From Apostichopus japonicus (Eukaryota > Echinodermata > Holothuroidea > Aspidochirotida > Stichopodidae), in assembly GCF_037975245.1 (NCBI RefSeq), contig NC_092583.1, positions 7,393,264 to 7,457,263 on the forward strand: a stretch of 64,000 bases of DNA, written 5' to 3'. This document shows, in pieces, positions 11,177 through 25,300 of this stretch (positions are counted from its first letter, which is position 1; each line of letters begins with the position of its first letter). The notes under the pieces are model-generated. The model was not told where the DNA came from, ran no database searches, and was given only the letters and a program-made list of their open reading frames with translations. The position numbers and the translations under genes were made by a program.

Positions 11177-13073
11177 ATCACTGCGTGTACACATTGTTAT
11201 AACAAGTTTGAATTATATGAGCAATCTTGTTTGGAGTTTACGGGGGGGGGGGGGTCTGTTGAATATTGAGGTATGTTGATCTCAACACAAACATACTGTG
11301 ACTGTCGACTGTCATATACACATCGGTGAATGTCATCAATGTACCGGACTGAGATAATTCATCTTTGTTAAACACAGAATTGTATCACTAAAGAACAGGT
11401 TTATTGAGTCGGCTTGTAACTTTGTGTAATAGTTTTCTGTAGCTGACTCAGTGTTGTGAGCAGACGCAGGAGACCACCTCACCTCTAATCGTCAGAAACA
11501 AAGTATTTATTAGCATGCCATTGCGTTTACAGCTACTTATATTGACCTAGTATAGTCTGAATATGCCTCAGAATAAACCATTTGAAGTTTAAATAATTGT
11601 TTTTTCAAGGATCCCCCCTCCTCCCTTAATGATCCAAGATAAAACACCTGCTTTATGAAATCCTTGATTCACATCTCTTCCTTACATAACAGTTCGTGCC
11701 CCTACCTAAATCATTCATTCTGTTCCCACAAAGGTATATACGTACGCAAGGGTTGTGATTTTCCTAAAAAAGGGTCATGAACGAATAGGTCTGCCAGAGC
11801 AAAAGCTATAATCAAGATCTTCATGAGAACCGTATGATCTCTGTACTTAAATGAGTATTGAGAGGTCTGTTGTAATGTATTTTGAATATGTTGCCTCCAC
11901 TTTATCCAGAGATACATTTGGTATTGGCATAGTCCCCCTCCCATTACCCTAAACTTACAGGTAATAACAACTATATATGCATAATCAATGATTACTGAGA
12001 TTGTATCTGTATTGCCAATGAAATAAAGTGAATATTTACATTTTTTTGAAAGCCAGATAGTTCATCAGCTCTCAGCGTTTTTTGAAGTTTTGTATACTTC
12101 TATACATACATGATATAGATACTATGAAGAAAAACAGAAACATTTTCAGCTCAATAACCATAATGACATTCATTCTGTTAATGACAGATGCATTCACAAC
12201 TTACTATGATCAAACTTAACAAATTCATATCTTTCCTAAAAAGAAAGAGGCTTTGAGGATGTGGTTTGACCAGGGGAAGCAGTAATTATCTAAGAATTGA
12301 TTAAGCCACCCGAATATACCTTTATCAGTAGCCTATCTTGATGGCAATTACTGAAAATCATCTTTAAGTAATAGGTTGATGTAGTTGGGTCACTGGGCAC
12401 ATGCCCCCAACTATTTTCCAATATAGCAAATGTGCACTACTGGCAAATAAAATGTACCCCTTTGATGAAGAACTGTCTTTTGGATATCTTTGTTAATTTT
12501 AAAATTTTATTTTAATTATTCACGTGCACCATAATAGTATTGATAGCATACTAACACATCATATATATTTAAGTGATATGGCCGCTGTGTATCGGTTTTT
12601 AGCATAACGAGTGGTATTTGTGGAATGAGAAAGTGCCACTTTGAAGTTGTGTCCCACACTTTTTGGAAGCTTCCTACCCCCCTTGCTCACAATAGGGAAG
12701 CTATACATCCATATTATCAGGTTTGGGCCACATACACGCAAACACACATGCTGAAATGACCGCATATGTTACTGTAAGTGTTTGCCTATTAAAGGCAAGT
12801 ATACCAACATGGACTTAGTCACATAGAGTATATACATATATAACATTGTTAGACAAGGGAAGAGAATATTTCATGTAACTCCTACAGGTGTAATTACACT
12901 TATAGTCCTGTGTTTATAAGCTCCAACTGTAAAAAAATAGTTTGTACAAAATGTCTCACCGACTTCCTCACCACCTCTCAAGTGAACATATTCCTGGGTA
13001 CAGCACCACAGGTGATATGATGTTCGTATTCATCATTATTTGGTTACAATAAACCACATTATGAATTCAGTCA

Positions 13074-13375
13074 TTATTCTGGGCACATTGTTGCTTGAAC
13101 TACAGGATTTTTACTTCTGAATTCTCTGACAAGTTTTGCACATTCTTCATTTCCTTGTTCTGTTAGGGCATTTTCCAATTTTGTGATGTTTGTAGGAGAT
13201 ATCAGTGAATTCTTTGTCAGCTTCTCTAACAAAAGAGTTCCCGGTGTTTTGTGCTTCTTGATATCAGTAATTCCTTCATCAGGAAGTTGGAAAATATTTG
13301 CCAGCAGGGTAGATTGGTCTACATCAAGATGTTCTGATAAGTTCTGCTTTAGCTGATCAAAAGATTTGATGATGG
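13074..13375 (-). CDS. exon 20, fourth DED-like death-fold and stop
   Basis: Begins phase 1 after a CTCACAG acceptor and ends at TAA (13076-13074). It is the clearest DED-like copy: LLANIFQLPDEGITDIKKHK, then TPGTLLLEKLTKNSLISPTN and ITKLENALTEQGNEECAKLV, following the DED helices 2-6 pattern (LExLxxxxLISPTNLxxLxxxL...G...AKLI). Protein ends ATMCPE. Confidence 0.75.
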
Positions 13376-16300
13376 CTGTGAGGTTGAAAGAAAAGGAAAT
13401 TGGAAATACGTTAAATACATTACTCTACATACAGTAAATTCAACAGAGCCTGTTTCATGCAAATAATATTCAGAATTGTGAGACAACAGTGATGTGTTTC
13501 TTACACACACTGGAGTTTTCAATGATACTAAACATAAAATCTGATTTAACTGCAGAATGTGTAATTTCAAACAGGTAGTTGAATTTCATTACATTTTATT
13601 TTTCACTGCAGTGAGAAATTCAATACAGTATATATTATATATTGCTATGGTGTCAAAACTGATGTTTCCTTAATATCAAATATTGCAAATAGCTGATAGT
13701 TAGTCCCCCAGTTGGCATGGCAATTGCAGCCAGGACTCCTCTCTGCAAAGTAGGATTAGGTGCACACATCTGATGTGTAAGGAATTGCAGGCAGTATGTT
13801 AAATGTTGATGTATGAAAAGTAAGATTACATGTACACATCTCATATGAAAGGACTGTAAAGCATCAAACATCAACACTTTATATATACAGGCCTACATTA
13901 ATTACCATGCTATTAAATTTTAATCATGTAATTAATTACTCACATTCAGGAAGGATGAGCTGGAATGGAGATGTGATTTGGTCAATATGTAGTAATTTGT
14001 CAATCTGTGAAGAGTAAATGAAGAGGAAAGCTTGATGTTTCTCTTAGAAAATTAGTTTGTGAATATCTCATCTCTATCACATGACAGTGTGTATCAAAAT
14101 GTGGTTTAAGTGATCATGTTAAGATATGCTAATTAGTAATTACTATTTAAGATATTTTGTATGTATTACATTTGTGACATGAAGACAGCTTGTCATAGAG
14201 ATATTTGCTTTGTTGAAAACTGTAACATATTTCAAACTTGTCTTATGGAAGACAGTTCAATAATTTAGGCAAACAAAAAAATGACTTCATTAGAGAATGT
14301 AAAAATGGTAAACAAATAAAGAAAAGGTAAATATAAAAGGAGTCTCAGTAGCTTAGATAAATCCAAAGTGAAATATTAAACTCCTTGTATTCAATTTTTT
14401 CTTTGTGTTAATTTAAACCAAAAATCAAGTCACCTGCAACTGAATATTAAGCTGGAATAGATTCTTCACAGACATTCCATATCTCGCTTCTATTTCCAGA
14501 TTGACAGTATCTTTTATCCCTTTATTCTGAAGACAGAATTCTACCTTGTGTCTGTTCTTTAACCATAGGGTTTCCATAGCAACATCCTTGAAGAGAGAAA
14601 AATCAAGTGATGATTATTAATTTATCAAACTTTTGAGCATTTAACATGGTGGTCAAGTTGTTAGGGCACCAGGCTTGCAATTTATAGAATGCACGTCCCA
14701 GTACTGGGCGACAGGATCGTTATGATCTGACCTTGGGCAAGGGAATTAACCTCAACTGCCTGTCTTCATCCAGGTGTAAACATTGGAAAATGCAAAGTAA
14801 TTTGTAAATATAGCCGTGTGCTTTACTTTGACAGCACTCATGTCTTCCAGTGGACACATATATGGTAAACTGAAGTAATCTATGACCAACTATGCGTATT
14901 GATATTTATGGGTGTTGTAAAGCCATTTGAGAAGGCGTTGGCATTCAGACAAGACTATAAACTATCAACTTCATATTCTTTTCAGCTCTTATAAGCTTTG
15001 AACAGAATGATTATTGGTATAAGCAACAAAATGAAACTAAATAAATAAGAGACCCTAACAGTTACACACATTACGAAGTACTTATTTAATCAATACATGG
15101 ACAGTCAATGATGAAGGAATGTAGGACTAGTCCAGAATGAAATCAATTGTAGAGACAACTGCAGCTGGGACCATCTGACCCCTTTTTATTCATTGAATAT
15201 CATAGGAATGGCAGCAGAAGGCAACTTTAAAATAAGATGTTTATTTAAATAACAACATATGCTTACACCATATACATACCACTCAATAGATGCATATAAC
15301 TTTTCTTCCAACAAATGCAAATTACCTGTGGAACAGGACTTAGCTACATTCTTTACATGTTGCCAACAAATAAATAAGAATATGTAACAATTATTACTAA
15401 CCACTTTTCTAGGATGTGGGTTACACTGTGAGGAACTGGAGTTCGTGCTAACATGTAAAGTTGAAGTCATAGATTTGAGTTGAACAGACACAGGATCATG
15501 AATTATGGTTCCCTTTTGCTGGTAGACTTCTTCATTGATAAGACTCTATTAATATAAAATATGAAACAATTTAATATTATATTATTACTTTTGCAAATTT
15601 TAAAATTAACAACAATGCACACGCTGCTTAGTTGTCCTATGTATAACCAGGAAGCAATAACTACTCCCCGATGTGACCCTCTTTTGGGTGGCCATTGTTT
15701 TATAAATAAATGGAGATGTTATAAATATCTAATAAAACGCAGTGTCTGATAGGATGCATAATCAAAGACCATGAATAGTCTGACAGCCTATGTTCTGAAA
15801 TATAAATCTTTGTATAATCTTGGACACCTGGACAAGGTGTGTTTACAAATGTGTCTGTAATTACAAGTGACTTGTTGTCAATGACCACCCGCAATAAGTT
15901 ATGAACATTCAATTTTGTTCTAGGACATCGGATCAGTGTGTTTTGACCACTGCAAAATTATAATTTTCACCAATTAATCACCATAGAAAGCCTTAACCAG
16001 CTTATCTCACTTGACCCTTCCCTTAACGTTTTCATCACTATTTGACTGCGGAGATGTTTCAGCCCTGTATGGCATCAAGCTTGAACTTTATCATTTCCAT
16101 CGCTAAATAGCTTTGGTTAACAATGAATCAACTCTGTACAATTCTGTGTATGAACCATGTGTCATTCAGAAAGGCAGACAACTGAAATCTATGAGATAAT
16201 TAAAAATACCACTTCAGCTGATAAAATATGCTACTTACTTCATGTTCTAGTGTGTCATCGTTATGAAACCAAAGATGGATTGTCAATTGATCCCCTGAAT

Positions 16301-19300
16301 CAGAGACTCTGTTTACAATCGGTAAAATACAAACACGCTTCCTCATCTTAGGTATGAAAGGGACGTGAAGACCAATGAGACAGGGTTGTTCAGCTTTAAC
16401 TGCAAGGTGCTGACTATTCATAGAGCAGCTGAGGTGTTTCCTTTCTAAGCTCCATTTGATAGAATTATCTGAAGGAAATTTTGAAACATTTTGCTTGTAA
16501 GTTTTTATAACATGATGTAAGGTAGAACACCAATCATAATCGAAACTATAGATGACTTTAAAGGGACAGTCTGGTGGTAGAAAATGCAGCACTGCATACA
16601 TAGAACATCAAAATAGTACGATATCATGTTTCTAACTCTATATATGTATGGATGCAAGGTCACTAGAAAAAACCCTTTAGCTTAACATAGCTTCAAGGGT
16701 ATTTCCCTTTGGAAATGTTGCTTATTTTATTTTGAAATGGTTGCTCTCAAGGTACAACTAAATGTTTCTTGAAATGGAGATGATTTGTCTGGACATAACC
16801 ACCTTCTTGAGATATTGACTTTTACATTACACAGAGTCAGAAGGCTTAGTGAATTTCTTCCAAATATTGTGTGTGTGTACTCAGGTGGTTTCACATATCA
16901 AGTGTGACTCTAAATAGTACATGTGAAGTTCACACAACCTTTCTTGAATCATTCTGCTTACAATGTTTCAGACTTTGACCTCTACAGAAAAAGCAGTTTT
17001 TTTTATTCATTTAACATGGAACCACACACCCAGTGTCAAATAACACCATTATGCACTTTGAAGCATATCATGCTTACAAGTCAAGAGGTGGTACACACAA
17101 GCTCATAAACATATTTCTGTGATAAAAGAAATATTATTGACTATATATAACGCTCACCGGAGTAGAAAAACACACGGCAAAAGAAAACAACAGACCTGTT
17201 TGTAAGACACCAGAGTACACATCAAGACCCATCTGGTTAGTTGTAGTAAAAGCACAGTGTGGTATAATCAATGTGACAGGCTTGTGTAAAGTAAGGCTTT
17301 CTGGACCAAATTTCACAAAGGGTGTCAACCTGAGACCCTTGTTTGAGGAAGGTCCTTTAATGGCAGGTTCAGTAGAAACCCACAGACTAACAATCCTTCC
17401 AGTGTGTAGTGCCCCAGCTGGTACACGCAGGCTAACACCTGCGATAAACATCTCTCCTCCATGCTGATCAAAGTATTGTTCTTTATACAGATTTGACCCT
17501 GGGAACAAAGGAAGTCTCTCTGGAGGAGAAAGGCAATTTATTTCACGTGAAAGGAAAGTATTTTGCCACTATCATTAAACATCTGTTAATTAAATATACT
17601 GTTTCAATTCACATCATGAAAAGAGCCCCTTTAACACAAATCTGCTTTAATCTTTTGGCTATTTGTAGATATTACAATAATAAAAGGTGGAACAGTGAAC
17701 ATAAGTCATGTTTGATGTAAGTAATGGAAATAGATGTAGAAGAGAATTATACATTAACAGTGAGTAACAAGAATTAGGTTATTTACAGCATCTAGATTAC
17801 ATTTCTATTTTGGAGCTAATTTGTGAATAATATTCCTTAAAATATAAATAAAAATATATTTTTTCTTCCATGAACACTGAAGCAGCAAAGGGCATGAAAT
17901 GTGGTTCTAGATTGTCATATAAGATTGAGGTTAATAAAATCGGAAGACATAAATAAGAAATACCCATTGAGCTGACTATATGGGTACTTTACCATGCTCT
18001 TCCTTAGCAAGCAGCAATAGCCGTCTTCCCAAGTCCAGTTTTCCATGAGACAATTTCAAGGCTCTTTGGACATCCAGTTTCTTGTATCCCTCTTCTATTA
18101 AAATTTTGAAATTGACTGACAATTGTGGTTCCCTCTTTGAAATGACTACCGGTTTCACTGGAACTTTTTCCTGAAAAAATAATGTTGAAATAGTACAAAT
18201 TGTTTATAAATTTCACATTTTTTATAACTCTTTATGAAGATATAAAACTATTTACTGCGTTTGATTTGGCTAAGTAAATTTCTACACAGACTTCCTGTAC
18301 ATTTGATATATATAAACGTAACTTTAGGTATAAGCAGAAACTGTCACAATTAGTGAAAGGATAAATTTTCAGACAGACTTGCATGATAGCAAAAAGAAAT
18401 ACTTTTCATATCAAAAAGTACAGTCTGTACTAGGCCTTCTATGCTTCTAAGATCTTGATTTTATTCAAAGTGACTTTTTTTTTGCTTCACCGTGATCATG
18501 TTAATTAACAAATTTTTACTAAGCACAAACCATTTTCTTATAATCTTTCTCTCCTTCGTTTTCCTTTCCATTCTTCTCCTGTGACGTATCAATGTATTCC
18601 AGCACCAGTCTTGCCAGCTTATTATAGTGTATGGCTTTCAATCCTTCATATAGTCCGATCATTCTGTGTGGCATGATGAGCTCTCTTTCATCCAATATTT
18701 TCATCAGCGTCTTTCCAGATTCTGCTGCTTCCTGAATTGTTTCATTTTCTGCTGGCTTGAGCCCAAAGACCATACCCAGCTGTTTACAATGTTGTTTATT
18801 CAGAAGCTTTGCAATGTCTCCTTTCAACTTTTCATACTTGTCTAAGTCTGAAAGTGAGGACAACAACATCCACATTATATTCAAAGGAGAGAAAAGACTA
18901 GATTCGCATGTATAACTAAGAGTGCATGAATCACAGGCTAATTGTGTGCCAGGTTTGAACAATGAGCAATGTTCACAACTAACATGCACAAGTAAGTACA
19001 CAACTGGCCCACAATAAGCATGCAACCTCTGCATGGAGAATGTTGGTGCGTGCACACAATAAATTGGTGAAGTATACTGTGCAAAGCTTTCCTGCAATTT
19101 TTCAACTATTAGCCCTCGTTTTGTGCATAAATTCTAGTCTTGTATACAGTTTCACTTTCAAAAGTTGCTTTGAGCTACAAAGTAATTGTTGATTAAATGT
19201 TTCCCAATAAACTTATCTTTTATAAGTGACACTTTGGTGTGTCTACTTCTAAAACCAAATGCTATTACATTAACTTTTACTTAGACACTCACCTGGGTCT

Positions 19301-22300
19301 ATGTTCTCTATGTGTGCTTACTTTTTCATTTCCACTAATACACAATAACTGGTGTATGTCTAGGATAAGGAGCATTCATGTTTTGTTCCAACATCACTTA
19401 GAAACAGGTCAGGGTGGATTTTAAAACTAAGTACAACCATTTGTTCAAATTCCACTTAAAAACTCACCTGGATTTTGTTCTCTAAAAAGAATTTCCTGGC
19501 TTTCTGGAGATAAGAGAATGTTTTTCACCTGAAGAAAAAAAACCCCACAAATATATGACCAATGAAACTTTACATGTATGAATGTTTAACATACAATATA
19601 TTAGTGTTCACTTTCTATCACACCCCTGTGACTGAATAGGTTTAAAGTAGAAATATAATGTAGAAAAATTGGGCAAAGTTAGACATGGAACAACACATAA
19701 TAAATGTGTAAAATCCCAAGGAAAGGAATCTTGATGACAACATACCTATCATTTATGGAGTACTTAATTTGTACCTAAGATACCCACAAAACAAAGTTTC
19801 CAAAAGCTGTTGGCCTGTGTGTTGAATAAAACACAGGTGATATGTACATTTTTTCAGCATTTCACTGCATTTTGAGTTACTCATTAATTACAGAATAACA
19901 GCCTACTACTATAAAATTCAATTGTCATCCACTATGAATATTACAAAGAAAAGGATCCATGAGAGAACATTTAGTATGTATTTTAGATCCTCCTGCAAGC
20001 AGGAACTCGCGCAGAAACCATCACTGACTTATAAAAGCCGCAAGCTGAACGAAGTCAGTCTCTTAGATTCATATTTTATTGTCCATGATTATGAATTGTC
20101 AACAACTCTGTAACTGGATGACATACATTAATCTTGGAGTGACTCAAACTCAGGACCTTATGATTGAAAGGCACCGGCGTTAACCACTGAGCTAACACTC
20201 CTAATATGCCAACAAATAATTATAATTCAGTCGCAACACTGACATTATTCAGTGAGCCTGAAAACAGTTGCAAGACTTCCAGCAGACAGGACATTACTAA
20301 GCAAAGCAATGGTGAGAAGAGAGAAGACGCCGCTGTTTATTATGTAATGAAGAGTCATATGAGAACACAAACAGTTAGAAGACAATCAGCAAATATAACT
20401 CACCTTTGATTGGAGGATAAGGGCTGTCTGGTTCTTCTCATGTTGTGATACTTTTAACTCCACATCAACCATGTCAGTGTCTCCATCGTTGTTTCTTTTA
20501 AGTCTGAACTGATGAGAGACTCTACTGGCAGCACAAAGGTGATCAATGTCTACATGCTAATGGATAAAAATATTGAAGATAAATTATACTGATGATGAGA
20601 ATGCTTGATATGTATTCAAAGAAACAATTCCATACAAATATAGAAACGAATTAAGGAAAATCTGGTAATTGTATTAAAGAATTCCATAACAATATTTAGG
20701 TTAACTTTGTCCCATGGGGTAGAAACCCTACAGAAATAAAGTCGAGCCATAGATGGTCCTGTGATTGTAGATATATACTGGCATATATCAATCCTTCTCT
20801 TTTTGATGAGTGCTCAGTTTCATTACTAGGAGGGCATGTAATTGTCTCACTTATTCCTGCTCACAGGACAGCTACCTAATCAACAACCCATTCCCGCAAC
20901 TGCAAATCTGCCACATCACCTGAACAATAGCTAAAACTACAAAAGGAGGTGAATTAAATTGGTGATTACAAACCTTTCTTGATTCTTCCTTCATCAGATG
21001 GTAACTATCACCGGGCGATGACATCATCAGATCAATGTAAGAGGCATAATCTCTGCCGTCATTCAATGTCCGGGTAACTTGAAATGTTGTATAGTTTCCT
21101 AGACTCAGTTTGGACTGGTGGTCCTCTAACAACAACTAAAACATAAGAACGTGGATACGTAATTGAAAAAAAAGCAGAGTCAATTATGCAATTTGTGCAG
21201 CTTCACTATTCTACATCAATACTGCTATAGCAAGTAACAGCAGCTTCTGTTCCCTAAAATGAATAAAATTACCAATAAATGTTGCTTGTTTCTATCAGAT
21301 CCTCTAAATCATTGTTGCAAATTAAGTGTAAATGTCTGTTATTTCATATGTAACAGTGTTTTCGTTTTGTTAAACTATGATGAATCAATAAATATGTCAC
21401 ACAAATGTACCCTTATCCAATCACTTCATAGTTTGCCAGTAATACATGATAACATTTTGTTATGCAAATCATGAAAGAAAGCAAGATTCCCTGTATCCGA
21501 CCTACAGATCACAGTACAAAGTAGAATTCACCTCAAACTGCTACACCTATCACCATGGTAACAGGAGATTATCCTCACCTTGTACTCTTCATCACTGTCC
21601 TTACAGAAACAAACAGTTATTAAAACATCATCTTGGGCATCCAGTATCCCGTCAATAAATGGAACAATACGGAATATATGCTTCTGTTCTGTTTCTTGGC
21701 TGACTAAATTAACAAAGACGTAGCTCAGGATGTTAATATCAAGACTGATCTTCTCCGGTTCTAGCTTCCAATCAACAGATTTCTCTTCAGTCCAAGTGAT
21801 TTCACCTATAATAAGTAATATTATATAAATATTTAACTTGGTCATCTTAAATACAGTAAATATGAAGAGCTTATTAAATTAGATATATTTTACCGTACTG
21901 ATTCTCAGAATTTAACTCAATTTACTTCTCCTTACATCAAATGCATTTTAAAGTGTTCTTTGGTCACCATCTTTACCTTCTTGTAAATTTTCTTCATCTT
22001 TCAGACCAGTGAAGATAATAACACCATGTCGATCTGGCTCAGGGATAATAGCCGAGTGAGGAATAATCAGCTGGGCTGACTTGTTGAGGGCGAGTCCTTC
22101 TGGCTCTAGTTTTATCAGGGGTGTCATTCTACCTCTATGAGCACTTCCAGGGAGGTGCATGTCAGGATCATAAATCACTTTAACAGAAATTACACCTTCA
22201 TAGGATAAAGCGTCTTCAGGAATAGTCAGATGTACCCCCATGATGCTAATAGTTCCACCTTCACATTTTATCCTGTGTTCAATGTATGAGTGATGGTGCC

Positions 22301-25300
22301 TCATTTCAAGTATATTTGAATCTTTTCTTTGTTTTGGTAGTTCTTCTCCCTCTGTTCTCTTCATCAAACTCTCCTTACTATGGTCATGATCTTCCTCTCT
22401 TTCATCAGAAGCTTGCGATGGAGTTGATCCATCATCAGGGACAAATTTGACATTTTCAACTAAAAATAGAATAATAGAAACACAATCACCAGTAACTGAT
22501 GCTTTGATATAGAAAACCAGAATACAAAAATGCATTGTAGTTTTGATGATGTAACATGAGTAGTTCCTGAAGCTGACATAATGTTTACGTAGTGAGGGTC
22601 TACAACATATCTTTTAGTAATACAGTGAAAAGCAGTGTGATGTAACAACAATAACTTCACAATGACACAGACTGTCCTGAAATGACCATTGACCTGAACA
22701 ACAGGCTTCTTGTACTTAATGTGAGAGGTACTGTACATCAACATACTAAATATGACATCTGTCCCCTGGTGAACTCAAACGACCATTAAACTCTGCCCAC
22801 AACATTAGGCTTCTTGAACTCAATGTGGTACAATAACATACCCAAAAAATGTGATCTATCTAGGCTTCCCTTGTAATATTATGTTTAAGAATACCTGTTA
22901 GTGTAAAGAGACAGATAAGAGGGGAGTGAGGTAAATGTTTGGCATTTGTTGACTTCAAATTACCGTATTAATTGTTTCAATTCCTGTAAAGCGCTTCGAG
23001 CAGCGTTGTTGATGAACGCGCTAAATAAGTACTACTTTATAATTATTTTTATTATTACTGTACTATTTTGGTTTTATGTATTCTGATTGCATAACTCCAT
23101 TCGTTCTTACCCGGCCAGTCAAGCAGTTCTGGTGATTGGTTTTCTTCAAACTGAAATGGGTCAACTTTAGACTGATATGGAGCTAAAAGATTTTCATTTG
23201 TTTGGTTTAGCTGAATATGAACCAAACCCTTTTGTAGGTTAGTGACATCGTACATGTTGATGATGTTTCGTGTTTTCATGAATTTAATCAGAGTGATTCC
23301 CGGTGTCTCTATCAGAGAAACCCGGCGTAGCATATCAGTTTCTGCCGGTGGTAGACCAAATAGAATTGCTAATTTCAGGGTGCTGTCTAGAGTAAGATCG
23401 TCGGCAACATTGACCATTAATCTGCCGTAATCAGCTGAAATGTAAATAAAAGTAAGAATAAAATAAAGTTAAAGATAATACTCAGCACAACAAACCAATT
23501 GATGAAACTGATTATTTAATAATGCATGATATCACATTTTCCAATTATTCATTTGATTATTAGATTGCTTTGTATCGCATTAATCTATAACAACAAAGTA
23601 CATTTCTTTAAAATCAGTTCAATACCAGAAGAAGATATAATCAATGTGGAATATGAATAAATTCCTTTTTGAAGTACTGTTGATGTAACTCCTCATCTAC
23701 ACAACAAGCATCTGTGTTACCATAGCAACTTTAACTGTCACCTTTTTTAGATGAAAATTGATTTCCAAATCATAAATATACTCTTCAGCTTTTAGGAGGG
23801 AGTGATGACAGAAAAAGTAGAAACATTATAAAGAGGAATTAGATGAGGTTTTTATTTTCTAAAATATTTTACAAGAAAGACATTGCAGGTGTTGACATGC
23901 CTTATGTTATTTGCTTTTTGACCCTGGCGATATGTACAGTATATAAATCTATACGTCACACTTTACACTCAGAAAACATACCAACCATCAGGGTCTTGTG
24001 GTGTGCCCCTGACGCTAATAACCATGTATGCTTTTTTAACACTTTGTCTTTTCGAAATTGTCAGAGTTTCGTATCCAACAGAACACACCTTAAACATGGA
24101 TTTACTGTACTTTTGATATTAATTGCTTTAGTTTTGGACGATGACAATGTTGAAATTTATTTTCTCTGTGTCAGAAAATGCTTGACCTGTGCTTGTTAGT
24201 GCATGTGAGGCAATCAGGCTTGTGTTGCTAAGGAACAGTGAATCCTGTCGTCTGCTACCTACGTCAATGCATGTGTTTCATCTGCAATTCAATCTTTTGA
24301 AAGGAACTAGCATCTTAGCAATTGAAAAATTGCAGTAAACATTAGTATGTGCATCACTTAGCTAAAATTCTAGGTTTCCCAAGATATGTCTATGATCGAC
24401 TCCCAAATGACCTTAGTTTAATTGCTATAAATTTGCTTCAAGTATACAACAGATACCTGATCACACGACTACCAGAGGAGTAGTGCAACATTTGAAGTTT
24501 CATAGCAGTTTGGTGATTAGAGGACTAAGCTAAATTAGTGATAGTGTATTGCTTCGGGTGAGAAAGAAGAACCAGGAAAAGATTAACAAGGAAGACTACG
24601 CATCTTGTACAACCATTCCCATATCAAATCTGCATTGACAGTTAATGTCACAAATCAATTAATTCCCAGACTATCCATTTAAAAAAGATTTAACTTGTTT
24701 CCATGGTACCCCTTGATTTATTTACACCTGTGTACAGCTCACTTGAATTTTCAATATCTCAACATGATTGACAATGCATCTACAACAATTAAATAGACTC
24801 AAGGCTCCCCCCCACCCCCACCCACCCCCTGTGTCCCTCTTCCTACAACTCACCTGACAGCTTTGAAGATCTGCAGGCAGGACTATTTAAAAACAGACAG
24901 ACTGTATATGGAATTATTTTACTGCATGCTTGATATTTACATCGAGCAACAGTATTTATATTTTCATTGTGATCCTACCTGCCAAAGTTGATTCCTGTGA
25001 TATGTCTGGACTTTCGCACTCTTCATGTAGGGTTTCTTCCGCCGTAACAGATGCATATGAAGCCTGCATATAAAAAACATAGAAAAGATATCTTATTTGA
25101 TGAACTGAAACTTTAGACCAGAGGGAAACGTCTCCCAGCGGTAACTTGCCTTGACCTCCCCCAAAATAAAAGGGTTCTTGTACTCACTATAAAGGAGACA
25201 CATGCCAGATATGAGCTATGTTATGTATTACATTTTGATATATCATGTTTACAAGGTTTTTGTATAAGGCTTTAAAGAATATGATCTTTGATGACCCCAT

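Larger units (their letters stand above)
7919..13073. other. intergenic, repeat-rich, no gene seen
   Basis: No open frame here has coding features or a family resemblance. The region contains a fold-back at about 8,400-8,630, an inverted pair of related repeats (8,660-8,870 and 10,320-10,575), two transposon-like termini (near 9,600 and 11,175) and poly-C/poly-G tracts. The last few hundred bases probably include the 3' UTR of the minus-strand gene; TTTATT near 12,500 (AATAAA on the minus strand) is a possible polyadenylation signal. Confidence 0.5.

Noticed and set aside
20130-20202. Possible tRNA gene
   Set aside because: A and B boxes are present, but the tRNA-like head is joined to a body shared with 49,238-49,473 and the stem pairing is imperfect; it is a SINE.
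23843-24199. 118-codon open frame
   Set aside because: Lies in intron 6, lacks splice context and is not kept open in the duplicated copy at about 45.9 kb.
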